This document shows, piece after piece, positions 9,380 through 17,420 of a stretch of 53,630 nt of DNA. The notes under the pieces were generated by a model that was not told where the DNA came from, made no database searches, and saw only the letters and a program-made list of their open reading frames with translations. Every line of letters begins with the position of its first letter. Position 1 is the stretch's first letter. The stretch is from Candidatus Omnitrophota bacterium. Lineage in GTDB: Bacteria > Omnitrophota > Gorgyraeia > Zapsychrales > Fredricksoniimonadaceae. Both the position numbers and the translations under genes were made by a program. The stretch is taken from contig JABDGZ010000007.1 in the NCBI GenBank assembly GCA_013285735.1, forward strand, positions 1-53,630, read 5' to 3'.

Positions 9380-11008
9380 TCAAGAATTGCACATACCAAC
9401 GACAGCCCACGTTGAGAATAAAGCCATGCCCCACTGCCACACTTTTTGCCACTTGTGCAATTCAATTTCACCAAAGAACCTGTAACTGCCGTTACTAACA
9501 AGTTCCAATGTATATCTTCTAATAGGAACTATCGGAATAAATAAAAAAACCAAATACAATGTATCACCGTATATCCTTGAGCCGAATCCATTAGTGGTCG
9601 ATAAATTAGGGGCACTTTTTATAGGTTTTCCCTGTTTTTTAATTCTCTCTTCGAGGGAATCTTTAATCTCTTTCAATGTATTCTTAATTGACTCACTGGT
9701 ATCTTTATCGTCTAGATACTCATTCAACACAACCATAGCTTGATCTGAATTACCATTCTCAATTTCCCTCATTATTCTATTTACTATTACTTCTTGTTCC
9801 TTATCAGATGACTTATACAACAAATTCTTTTTAAAAACATCCCTATCTTTCTCAAATCCCTGTTTTATATATTCGGAAGAAGCTATAGCAAGGGCTTTAT
9901 TAATCAATAACAATGCATGAGCATCATCGTTGTTGGGAGCTTTATTCAAAGCGATAGAAAAATTTCTCATTGTTTGAGCTAATTGATCTTTTGCCAAAGA
10001 AGCCTCAGAAATTGAGTGATTATCTACTAAATTACATTCATACAAAGCGTCGGCAGTTTCTTTTAATAACTGATTCGATAAGGTATAAATTGCATTTGGA
10101 TACGGAGAAACATCATCTTTCCTAAGCAAATTAAGATACTTTTCAGCTGCCTCACGAATTTGATTATTGCGAACTTTCAGAATATCATTAAATCCTTCCC
10201 GTAAAACATCAATAGGGAAAGTCCTATTACTGATCAATGAAGAGTGAACCTTAACCCGTTTATAATCCTTTGAAATTAATGAACTCTTTATTAAAGAAAA
10301 GTTTATATTTAAGAAATCAGCGACAAATTTCTCATGCATAGACTCAACTTTCGCATTATTTAATCTCGCATCTGCAAGGTTACGAGCTCTTTCATGAACC
10401 GTTTTCCAGAAATCAGAGGATTGGTTAATCGACAACATTAAATCCATTGCAAAATCCCAATTTTTCCAATGATTATCGGACAACCTCTTGAATCCTTCTT
10501 TAGGCACTAAAATTAATTCGTCACCACATTTAACACAATACACGTAATTTTCGTTATGGTATTCTTGGTCACATGAAGAGCAGCGTATGACCTTTTCTGA
10601 CGTGCTATAAACAATGGTTGCTTCAAGGCCAATCACTATGCTATGCACTAATATAAAGCGATTGTGCTTCGCTGAAATATCATCCGCCTTCCAAAGATTA
10701 TTGGCCCCTTGTTTATCCCCTTTTGTCAATAAAGCCATTGCAGCCTTATCGTTATCTGTATTAAACCAAAACCAAGCAATTTCTTCTTGGAGCCTTGAAA
10801 CTGGATTTTCTAATCGCTGAACGGCATTGTTAATATTCTCCTCACTGCGATCGACTGGCCCCATCCAGGGAAAGTCATAATCATAGGAAACATCCATTCC
10901 TACGGAACTTTTAACTTTGATTTCGTTTGCCCTAGAGAGAATGCCCTTGCCGTCTGTATTGGGCATAAGACCAAGAACACGAAATGCGTTATTTTGATAT
11001 TTATTCAT
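9380..11008 (-). CDS. Zinc-ribbon/helical-repeat/TM protein with a degenerate J-domain-like N-terminus
   Basis: NAFRVLGLMPNTDGKGILSRANEIK...RLENPVSRLQEEIAWFWF; CSSCDQEYHNENYVYCVKCGD zinc ribbon; C-terminal hydrophobic LYLVFLFIPIVPI and WQWGMALFSTWAVVGM. No HPD motif. Confidence 0.55.
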   Translation of the reverse strand: MNKYQNNAFRVLGLMPNTDGKGILSRANEIKVKSSVGMDVSYDYDFPWMGPVDRSEENINNAVQRLENPVSRLQEEIAWFWFNTDNDKAAMALLTKGDKQGANNLWKADDISAKHNRFILVHSIVIGLEATIVYSTSEKVIRCSSCDQEYHNENYVYCVKCGDELILVPKEGFKRLSDNHWKNWDFAMDLMLSINQSSDFWKTVHERARNLADARLNNAKVESMHEKFVADFLNINFSLIKSSLISKDYKRVKVHSSLISNRTFPIDVLREGFNDILKVRNNQIREAAEKYLNLLRKDDVSPYPNAIYTLSNQLLKETADALYECNLVDNHSISEASLAKDQLAQTMRNFSIALNKAPNNDDAHALLLINKALAIASSEYIKQGFEKDRDVFKKNLLYKSSDKEQEVIVNRIMREIENGNSDQAMVVLNEYLDDKDTSESIKNTLKEIKDSLEERIKKQGKPIKSAPNLSTTNGFGSRIYGDTLYLVFLFIPIVPIRRYTLELVSNGSYRFFGEIELHKWQKVWQWGMALFSTWAVVGMCNS

Positions 11009-11055
11009 TCTTAAACACCCTACTTACAAGCTCGTCATTATTTCTTATGTCCCAC

Positions 11056-11268
11056 TCAGTTATTCTTGAAGTTTTCTATATCCTTCTTGATTAACTCGTT
11101 GTGCTCTTCGATTATTTTCTTTAGTTCTGTGACATCACAACTATTTTTCTCGACAGTATATAAAACTAAAAGGAAAATACCAATAACCACAAACTGAATA
11201 TAATAATGATGAATCAAGAAACTTAATCCCAATGACACAACTCCGCCGATTAAATAGAAATATTTCAT
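11056..11268 (-). CDS. Small two-TM membrane protein
   Basis: YFYLIGGVVSLGLSFLIHHYYIQFVVIGIFLLVLY hydrophobic hairpin; start overlaps the stop of the upstream HTH gene. Confidence 0.65.
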   Translation of the reverse strand: MKYFYLIGGVVSLGLSFLIHHYYIQFVVIGIFLLVLYTVEKNSCDVTELKKIIEEHNELIKKDIENFKNN

Positions 11269-11453
11269 CCTCTCCCAGCCTCCTTTAATTTACGATGAAT
11301 ATATCTTTTAACTTCGTCCATCGTAATTCTGTAACCACCCCGACGACCTTCTTTATAGGCTTTGATCTTCCTTTGACGAATAAGCTCCCTAACGTATTCT
11401 TCGCTTAGACGAAGCATACCGGCGACCTCTTTAGTAAGTAATACCTTTTCCAT
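11265..11453 (-). CDS. Excisionase/MerR-type (HTH_17) DNA-binding protein
   Basis: LLTKEVAGMLRLSEEYVRELIRQRKIKAYKEGRRGGYRITMDEVKRYI: HTH_17/excisionase pattern. Confidence 0.85.
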   Translation of the reverse strand: MEKVLLTKEVAGMLRLSEEYVRELIRQRKIKAYKEGRRGGYRITMDEVKRYIHRKLKEAGRG

Positions 11454-11470
11454 AGCAACTCCTTCTTTAT

Positions 11471-11544
11471 TTAAAATGGATCAAGGCATTTTAATACAAT
11501 CTAATACAATAAACAATAAATTAAAATCGGCTTAGGCATTTTAA
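11471..11544. promoter_or_regulatory. Two tandem 24-bp dyads, candidate operators of the chaperone-kinase operon
   Basis: TTAAAATG-GATCAAGG-CATTTTAA (11471-11494) and TTAAAATC-GGCTTAGG-CATTTTAA (11521-11544), 50 bp apart, in the divergent intergenic region. Confidence 0.55.
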
Positions 11545-11636
11545 ATATTAACATATACATGACTTAGATGCTACCTTTAGGTAGTCGACTGATAAGTAGC
11601 ACCCTCCTACAATAAATGCTATTCAGGAGGTGTTAC

Positions 11637-11846
11637 TTGGCTGAAATTAGTAAAGAGGTTGGGAAACGAGTCCGGCTTTATCGTCAAAAACGGGGCTGGA
11701 CACAGGAACAACTTGCCTTTGAAGCTGATTTGCATCGAGCTTATGTGGGGCAAATTGAACGTGGCGAAAAAGCCATTGGTATCGAAAATTTACAAAAAAT
11801 TGCTAAGACATTAAATGTAAAAATGTCAAAATTGCTCGGCGAATAG
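11637..11846 (+). CDS. XRE/Cro-C1 family HTH regulator (probable TTG start)
   Basis: GKRVRLYRQKRGWTQEQLAFEADLHRAYVGQIERGEKAIGIENLQKIAKTLNVKMSKLL; AGGAGG at about 11625-11630 sits at SD distance from TTG 11637, in frame with the ORF-track start at 11616. Confidence 0.85.
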   Translation: MAEISKEVGKRVRLYRQKRGWTQEQLAFEADLHRAYVGQIERGEKAIGIENLQKIAKTLNVKMSKLLGE

Positions 11847-11853
11847 ACTCTTC

Positions 11854-13197
11854 TCAAACAAAATTGTATTTATAACCACAAACAGCACATTCCATTTTTG
11901 GACTCTTCAGACCTACTTTTTTAATAGTCATCGAGGTTATGGATTCTCTAAAATCCATTTCCCCTCCTTGATCCAAGAAAGGTTGAACCAAATGTCTGAT
12001 GAACAAAGCAGCAAAACTGGCGGCTCGCATATTCAATTCCATAACAGCAGGCTGCTTAATATCAATATCCTGACAATACCCTAAACCAATATGCCTCCTT
12101 CTTTCCTGTAGCTGAAGACCTTCCAATCTTATTCTTTCATGGTCAATTAACCCCCTACAATTTAAACACGGTCCTCCTGGATAAACATAGGTTACACGGG
12201 CGTCTAAAGATTGTAGTTTTTCCCCGGCGATTCCAATTTCGCTACCTAAATCAACATAAGGCATAAAATATTTCACGGCAAAATCATTTAAAACATACCT
12301 TGGATAATCTTTATCGATACACCCAATCAATAAATCAATTCCACTTAATTTATGAAGGACTGAGGGATTGGTCACATTCCCGTCGATGATCTCTAACTTA
12401 TTTTCCAAAACGCATTGATCATTGGCCCTCAAAGCCACCGACACTTTTTTATTTTTCTCTTCGACATCAGTTGATGAGGCAAACAAAAGTCTATTGAGAT
12501 TTGTATCCTCTACAATATCATCGTCGATCAATAATAGGTTTCCACAACCTGCTCTCCTCAACAGTTCAACCATCAGGCAACCCGTACCTCCGGCACCGAT
12601 AATTGCGATCTTCATGTCTTTTAAAATCTGAAGTGCTCCCGCTGATGTCACCTCTTTCGCACGATCAAAAATATGTGAAGGCATTGGCGGTTGGACACGA
12701 TTCCCAAACAATGAAATGACCTTTATGGTTCGCCCTATGACGTATAATTTCATCAAATCCTGGGCCCGTTCACCTTGCAAATAAACCCTTCCTTTATAGG
12801 CGTTTTTACCAACGACGATGCTAATGTGTTCTGAACCTGGCCAGATCTCCCGAAGGTTCTTTATTAATAGGGGTTCTTGAGTATCATCAAACCAAGAGAA
12901 AGACACCTGGTCGTTGGCCAAAGGGTGTGTATGGAAGAATACCAGCCCGCTCTTGCCTTGTCGCTGCGCCCAGAGCTGTGCCCGTCTGATATAAGGGGAC
13001 GAAAATATAAGCCCTCCTTCTGATTGATCCAAGTCTTTTTGTGTTGGTAGGAAAATTTCCCGTATAAGGAAGACTTCATCTCCCAATTTTTCTACAACAC
13101 CAATTATTCCCCACTCTAAAGTCCTATTTTGGTTAAAAGACCGATTTAAAATCTGATCAATCTGTGTCCAAATAATTTCACTTGTTCTGATTATCAT
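11854..13197 (-). CDS. JAB/JAMM deubiquitinase-like domain fused to an E1/ThiF-like adenylating domain
   Basis: JAMM motif: upstream Glu in LEWGIIG, FFHTHPLANDQVSFSWFDD (HxHPx7SxxD). E1: IAIIGAGGTGCLMVELLRRAGCGNLLLIDDDIVEDTNLNR, plus CLNC/CAVC Cys pairs. Confidence 0.92.
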   Translation of the reverse strand: MIIRTSEIIWTQIDQILNRSFNQNRTLEWGIIGVVEKLGDEVFLIREIFLPTQKDLDQSEGGLIFSSPYIRRAQLWAQRQGKSGLVFFHTHPLANDQVSFSWFDDTQEPLLIKNLREIWPGSEHISIVVGKNAYKGRVYLQGERAQDLMKLYVIGRTIKVISLFGNRVQPPMPSHIFDRAKEVTSAGALQILKDMKIAIIGAGGTGCLMVELLRRAGCGNLLLIDDDIVEDTNLNRLLFASSTDVEEKNKKVSVALRANDQCVLENKLEIIDGNVTNPSVLHKLSGIDLLIGCIDKDYPRYVLNDFAVKYFMPYVDLGSEIGIAGEKLQSLDARVTYVYPGGPCLNCRGLIDHERIRLEGLQLQERRRHIGLGYCQDIDIKQPAVMELNMRAASFAALFIRHLVQPFLDQGGEMDFRESITSMTIKKVGLKSPKMECAVCGYKYNFV

Positions 13198-13206
13198 ATA
13201 TATTCC

Positions 13207-13596
13207 TTAATTTGACCTTGAACCCTTTCTTAAGAAGTCTTGACAATGATAGATGTGCGTTAAAAACGTGTCTGAGAAAGACCAAGGTTTATTATAATGC
13301 CATGAAACTACCCCCCAGGACTTTCCCAATATGTTGGGCGCTGGCTGTACCCTCGGATGCTTCTGACCGTTATGTAACATCAGGGCACTATCTATATAAA
13401 AAGCATCCAATCCTCCCACGGGATAGGTATTAGGAACCGAAATCAGCATATCGACGGTAGCAATGGTCCAATCCTTATTTAATGTGGGCACACCATTAAC
13501 CAACATATATAATTGACCATTCTCCATACGGTCGCAGGCATTAAATCCACCTGCGACCGCCTCTGATAATTGTTTTAACATAAGCGTTTGTTCCAT
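13207..13596 (-). CDS. E2/UBC-like protein (prokaryotic E2 family E type)
   Basis: VPNTYPVGGLDAFYIDSALML...GKSWGVVSWHYNKPWSFSDTFLTHIYHC pattern (YP..LD.FY / W..WH...W....D.LTH), located between Ubl and E1 genes. Confidence 0.72.
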   Translation of the reverse strand: MEQTLMLKQLSEAVAGGFNACDRMENGQLYMLVNGVPTLNKDWTIATVDMLISVPNTYPVGGLDAFYIDSALMLHNGQKHPRVQPAPNILGKSWGVVSWHYNKPWSFSDTFLTHIYHCQDFLRKGSRSN

Positions 13597-14195
13597 TATC
13601 TGCCTCCGTATTTTCCATCTTTTAGAGCGACGAAACGCTCACCTCGATGAAGCTTTACCAAGGTGTCAATAGGCAATGGCTCGCTGCCATCCAAATGGTA
13701 TAATGAATACTGACCGTCATCCAAATCAAATAATTGCAGTATTGCACGGGGTGTCATTTCTTCTTTGGGGGCGATTTTCCAATTAGCATTGACCTGAATG
13801 CTGAGAGATAATTTCAAACTGAGCTTTAGCCTGGCGTGATGTTGGGTTATTACTTCCCATATCGGGGCAGCTAAGTCCGTTATTGGCCCCATTATGTTAT
13901 TATGACGGTCATAATAGAACAACTGGTCTAATGGTTGTTCGGGTTCGGGCGGTAAAAGCTTTTGATGAAATTCTTTGGCGATAATGTGCATGACTTCTTT
14001 TACAGAATCAGATAATTTAATCTCTATAACCTTAAACTCATCATTGGAGAGGATGCTGACTTTGAATGGTATCTTTAGCCCAAGGATTTCTTGTTCAGAA
14101 ATCTTCAGTATTTCCTCCGGCAACCCTTCTTCCATGTCCAAAGACTCGATGATTTTCCCGATACCACGAAATTCCTGCTCAATAACTTTTTCCAT
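13596..14195 (-). CDS. Tandem ubiquitin-like (multiubiquitin-type) protein ending ...KYGGR
   Basis: Two Ubl-like segments (IPFKVSILSNDEFKVIEIKLSDSVKEVMHII... and SIQVNANWKIAPKEEMTPRAILQLFDLDDGQYSLYHLDGSEPLPIDTLVKLHRGERFVALKDGKYGGR); one-base overlap with the E2 gene. Confidence 0.75.
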   Translation of the reverse strand: MEKVIEQEFRGIGKIIESLDMEEGLPEEILKISEQEILGLKIPFKVSILSNDEFKVIEIKLSDSVKEVMHIIAKEFHQKLLPPEPEQPLDQLFYYDRHNNIMGPITDLAAPIWEVITQHHARLKLSLKLSLSIQVNANWKIAPKEEMTPRAILQLFDLDDGQYSLYHLDGSEPLPIDTLVKLHRGERFVALKDGKYGGR

Positions 14196-14265
14196 TTGTT
14201 ACCTCCTATTTTTTAATCTGTCGCATGAGAAGCCTTTCTTCCCAATTAACTGCATAATACATAAT

Positions 14266-14311
14266 GCTGCTAATTATGTCAAGCAATAAATAGCAGCTTG
14301 ACTTATCAAGC
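14266..14311. promoter_or_regulatory. Candidate operator region between the Ubl operon and XRE-ImmA genes
   Basis: Inverted pairs GCTGCTA (14266-14272)/TAGCAGC (14291-14297) and GTCAAGC (14278-14284)/GCTTGAC (14296-14302), plus another TCAAGC at 14306-14311. Confidence 0.4.
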
Positions 14312-14357
14312 ACTAAAATGCTATACTATTTCCATAAATTCTAAGAAAGGAGGCCTT

Positions 14358-14735
14358 ATGAATACACCAGAATCTACTGTGGGCTTAAAATTAAAAGAGC
14401 TGCGACTACTTAAAGAGTGGAGTTTGAGAGATGTAGAGAAAGCCACTCAAAATATGGTATCCAATGCTTATTTAAGCCAGATTGAATCGGGCAAGATAAA
14501 ACAACCTTCCCCTCATATTTTAAACCATTTAGCTGAAGTTTATGAAGTGGATTACAAAGACCTTTTAACCACAGCCGGATACATTAAACCAGCAATTGGA
14601 GAAAAAAAAGGCAAAGGACATGGCATCGCTTTTTTTAATCAACAAGATGTCACTGAAGAAGAAAAAAGGGAACTATTAGATTACCTTCAATTTATCCGTG
14701 CTAAAAAGGGTAAATACAAACATGAAAAAGAATGA
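14358..14735 (+). CDS. XRE-family HTH regulator
   Basis: LKLKELRLLKEWSLRDVEKATQNMVSNAYLSQIESGKIKQPSPHILNHLAEVYEVDYKDLL; GAAAGGAGG SD before ATG 14358. Confidence 0.9.
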   Translation: MNTPESTVGLKLKELRLLKEWSLRDVEKATQNMVSNAYLSQIESGKIKQPSPHILNHLAEVYEVDYKDLLTTAGYIKPAIGEKKGKGHGIAFFNQQDVTEEEKRELLDYLQFIRAKKGKYKHEKE

Positions 14736-15630
14736 TTGCTTCCTTGAACCCATTGAGTTGGAAAATGTTCGTGCTTATGCACAGGTTTTATTAAATAAAG
14801 CCGATGCTATGCGACAATTTCCAACTCCTGTGGAAAGAATTTTGGAGACTGCGGATTTATTTGTAAATCAGGAAATTTCATTGGAACATGCGCCTGGATT
14901 GCTTGAAAAATTTGGATCAGAACTACGAAAGAAAGCCAGGCTGCCTGTATCAAACATAAAAAAATTGTTTGGTCTTTTGCACGTACCTTCCGGCGAGATT
15001 ATTCTGAACCACTCTCTGCATAAAAACAAGAAAACCTTTGTCAAATTACATGAGGCTGGCCATAGTTTTATTCCTCATCATAAGAAATTTTTTGAAGTCA
15101 TGGAAGATGGTGAGGTTGAATTGGACCCGTATATTGATGACCTTCTCGAACGTGAAGCCAATAATTTTGCGTCGGAGGTCTTATTTCAACTGGATGAATA
15201 TGCAAAAATTGCAGCGGATTATGAGATATCAATCAAGACGCCAATGGATCTTTCCAAAAAATTTGGAAGCTCTGTTTATGCAAGTATGCGGAGATATGTC
15301 CAGACCCACTTCTCCCATATTGCACTTGCAGTATACGAAATCGATCCATTGGTTCAAAATGGTTTTATTTTAAGAAGAGAGCCCTTTCATTCCGAGTCAT
15401 TCTTAAAACAATTTGGTGTACTTAATCTTCCTGTTTCTTGCTCCAGCGATGAACCTCTGGGACGGCTGCTTGGATTCACAAAGCTTGATATCACCCGCAG
15501 AATGTTCATTAAGGACAGACGGGACGAGAGTTACGAATGCGCCCTTCATATTTTTAATAATTCCTATCAAATATTCGTCCTCTTAATACCCTCAAAGAAA
15601 TCAAGAATCTTTATCCAAGAAATCTTATAA
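14722..15630 (+). CDS. ImmA/IrrE-type zinc metallopeptidase (COG2856-like)
   Basis: FVKLHEAGHSFIPHHKKFFE (HExxH) with following LEREANNFASEVLF; overlaps the end of the XRE gene (ATG 14722). Confidence 0.9.
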   Translation: MKKNDCFLEPIELENVRAYAQVLLNKADAMRQFPTPVERILETADLFVNQEISLEHAPGLLEKFGSELRKKARLPVSNIKKLFGLLHVPSGEIILNHSLHKNKKTFVKLHEAGHSFIPHHKKFFEVMEDGEVELDPYIDDLLEREANNFASEVLFQLDEYAKIAADYEISIKTPMDLSKKFGSSVYASMRRYVQTHFSHIALAVYEIDPLVQNGFILRREPFHSESFLKQFGVLNLPVSCSSDEPLGRLLGFTKLDITRRMFIKDRRDESYECALHIFNNSYQIFVLLIPSKKSRIFIQEIL

Positions 15631-15632
15631 AA

Positions 15633-15659
15633 AAAGGCAGCTATAATTAAGCTGCCTTT
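15633..15659 (+). terminator. Rho-independent-like terminator after the ImmA/IrrE gene
   Basis: AAAGGCAGCT-ATAATTA-AGCTGCCTTT, 10-bp perfect stem just after the stop codon. Confidence 0.75.
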
Positions 15660-15686
15660 GTAAACATGCCGTCAAACATTTCTAGA

Positions 15687-15866
15687 TTAATCTAAATACT
15701 TCTTCCTGGATTCATCAATAGCCAAGGATTTGTTTCTGTCTATTTCCTTAAACCTGGCTTCTGTACTCTTCTCAAGCTCTAATCTTGTTTTTTGCACGTC
15801 GTCGGATGAATTGAATATTGATTTTGTCTTCAGGAAGGGATTTTTTTCAATTCCTAAGATAGGCAT
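15687..15866 (-). CDS. 59-aa small protein, not in the ORF track
   Basis: MPILGIEKNPFLKTKSIFNSSDDVQKTRLELEKSTEARFKEIDRNKSLAIDESRKKYLD; TAATG overlap with the upstream gene and SD GAGGAGAG. Confidence 0.7.
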   Translation of the reverse strand: MPILGIEKNPFLKTKSIFNSSDDVQKTRLELEKSTEARFKEIDRNKSLAIDESRKKYLD

Positions 15867-17353
15867 TACACTCTCCTCAGGTTACTTATAAATATACTAT
15901 ATTCGGTGATGTTTTCAAGCGCTATCTCGGAAACTTTAAACCTCGATGGCGCATCCCCAATTTCATTTCTGTCATTAACCAAAAAGAATCCTGGATAATG
16001 AATATACATAAAAGAAAACATGTCATGTTTGTTAGCCGTGGAGTCAAATATGATCTCTCCTATAACCTTGCCTTCCTTATATTTATCGACGGTGGATATT
16101 TCCACTACCCAAATAAATCTTGGCATAGGTTGTTCAATATAAAACTTCTCTAATCCGACATACATTGGATTTCTTCTTCGGAAATGTTTGTATTTCCTGG
16201 AAGATGTCAGGAACATACGCAGTATTATTTTGTCGTCCTTAAATTTCTTTGTGTGTTTCTTAAAACCCAGGTTTGGATCAGAAATAACTGAAAGCGCCAA
16301 AGTCTCCATCTCTTCTGCCGACAAATAAATCTTTTCATTAAGTGGAGCTATAAATGAATCCACTTCGGAATGGCTGTATTCGGAGACCTTATCCCCAGCG
16401 ATCTTTTTCTTCAACAAATATCTGTAGGGTAAATAATTATCATCATTGACAATAAAGCCGTTAATCAAATCTGCGGAATTATAATATTTAAAGCCCTTGT
16501 GGTCATACTCTACCAATGACTGAAAATTTAGTTCAGTGCAATGCCCAAAAACGGCCAAAGCGTGCCTATTGTCTACACTTGCAATGATAGGAATACCCGA
16601 TTCAATATAGTAATACAATATTTTGTCAAAATTTGCCTTGGAGTAATTTTTTATGTACAAATCGGGGTGCATTCCGTAATTAGCAATTATTTCGGATATT
16701 TGTGACATCGTTAGCCCCTTGGAGGGCAATAGTCTTCCTAAGGACACATCTTTTGTTAACTGAGCAATCTCAAAAGGCTTTATTTCAGGATAATAATTAT
16801 ACTTCTGTGAAAAATATCTTAAAATCATCCAAATGGCTGCATGAGCACAGACGGTTACGTCAGTATCCTGCCCTATAAATGGGAATGCCTGAACTTGAAG
16901 AGTAGACCCCAATAAATTTACTTCATTACTGCAAGTAAAAAGAGTAGCGTCTTTAACACCAACCAAGGAAGGGTCCAACATGGTCCTTCCAATTGAAAAC
17001 CTGTCCAAGGGTCTTAAAACAATATAACCGATATAATTATCTTTATACTTATCGTCAAGAGCCCAAATATTCTCAAGATCCATTTCTACATTAAAAAAAT
17101 GAGCCCTGGAACATTTTCGATTATATTCTGTGAATTTCTTTGAATAAAAATTATGGTAGGAATTTTTATAATCCTTACATTCATATTTATATTCGACGAT
17201 GACACTCTTAACCACCGGTTTCAAATACTCCCGGATTTTCTTCAAATAGGCTTTACTGATGTCAAAACCTAAATTATTTCCGAAATTTATCCAATCGTCA
17301 TCCGACGAAAGGTTCAGAATAAAGAAATTGTCGCTTTTGTCTAATTCACTCAT
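15866..17353 (-). CDS. Papain/C39-like cysteine-peptidase-fold protein (paralogue of 19547-21082)
   Basis: DVTVCAHAAIWMILRYF ... ESGIPIIASVDNRHALAVFGH ... FIVNDDNYLPY: Cys/His/Asp boxes; collinear motifs shared with the second copy. Confidence 0.6.
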   Translation of the reverse strand: MSELDKSDNFFILNLSSDDDWINFGNNLGFDISKAYLKKIREYLKPVVKSVIVEYKYECKDYKNSYHNFYSKKFTEYNRKCSRAHFFNVEMDLENIWALDDKYKDNYIGYIVLRPLDRFSIGRTMLDPSLVGVKDATLFTCSNEVNLLGSTLQVQAFPFIGQDTDVTVCAHAAIWMILRYFSQKYNYYPEIKPFEIAQLTKDVSLGRLLPSKGLTMSQISEIIANYGMHPDLYIKNYSKANFDKILYYYIESGIPIIASVDNRHALAVFGHCTELNFQSLVEYDHKGFKYYNSADLINGFIVNDDNYLPYRYLLKKKIAGDKVSEYSHSEVDSFIAPLNEKIYLSAEEMETLALSVISDPNLGFKKHTKKFKDDKIILRMFLTSSRKYKHFRRRNPMYVGLEKFYIEQPMPRFIWVVEISTVDKYKEGKVIGEIIFDSTANKHDMFSFMYIHYPGFFLVNDRNEIGDAPSRFKVSEIALENITEYSIFISNLRRV

Positions 17354-17420
17354 AATGGCACATCTCGTGAAGGGGATATTTTGTAATTCTTACGGTAGGG
17401 CTCATTATATTCCTGCTTCC

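Noticed and set aside
4559-10820. ORF-track ORFs 4559..4741, 4855..5043, 5841..6026, 6210..6467, 8607..8894, 10614..10820
   Set aside because: All lie antisense or out of frame within strongly supported chaperone/kinase operon genes.
12422-14289. ORF-track ORFs 12422..12631, 12864..13079, 13212..13433, 13975..14289
   Set aside because: Antisense or out of frame inside the JAB-E1, E2-like and Ubl genes.
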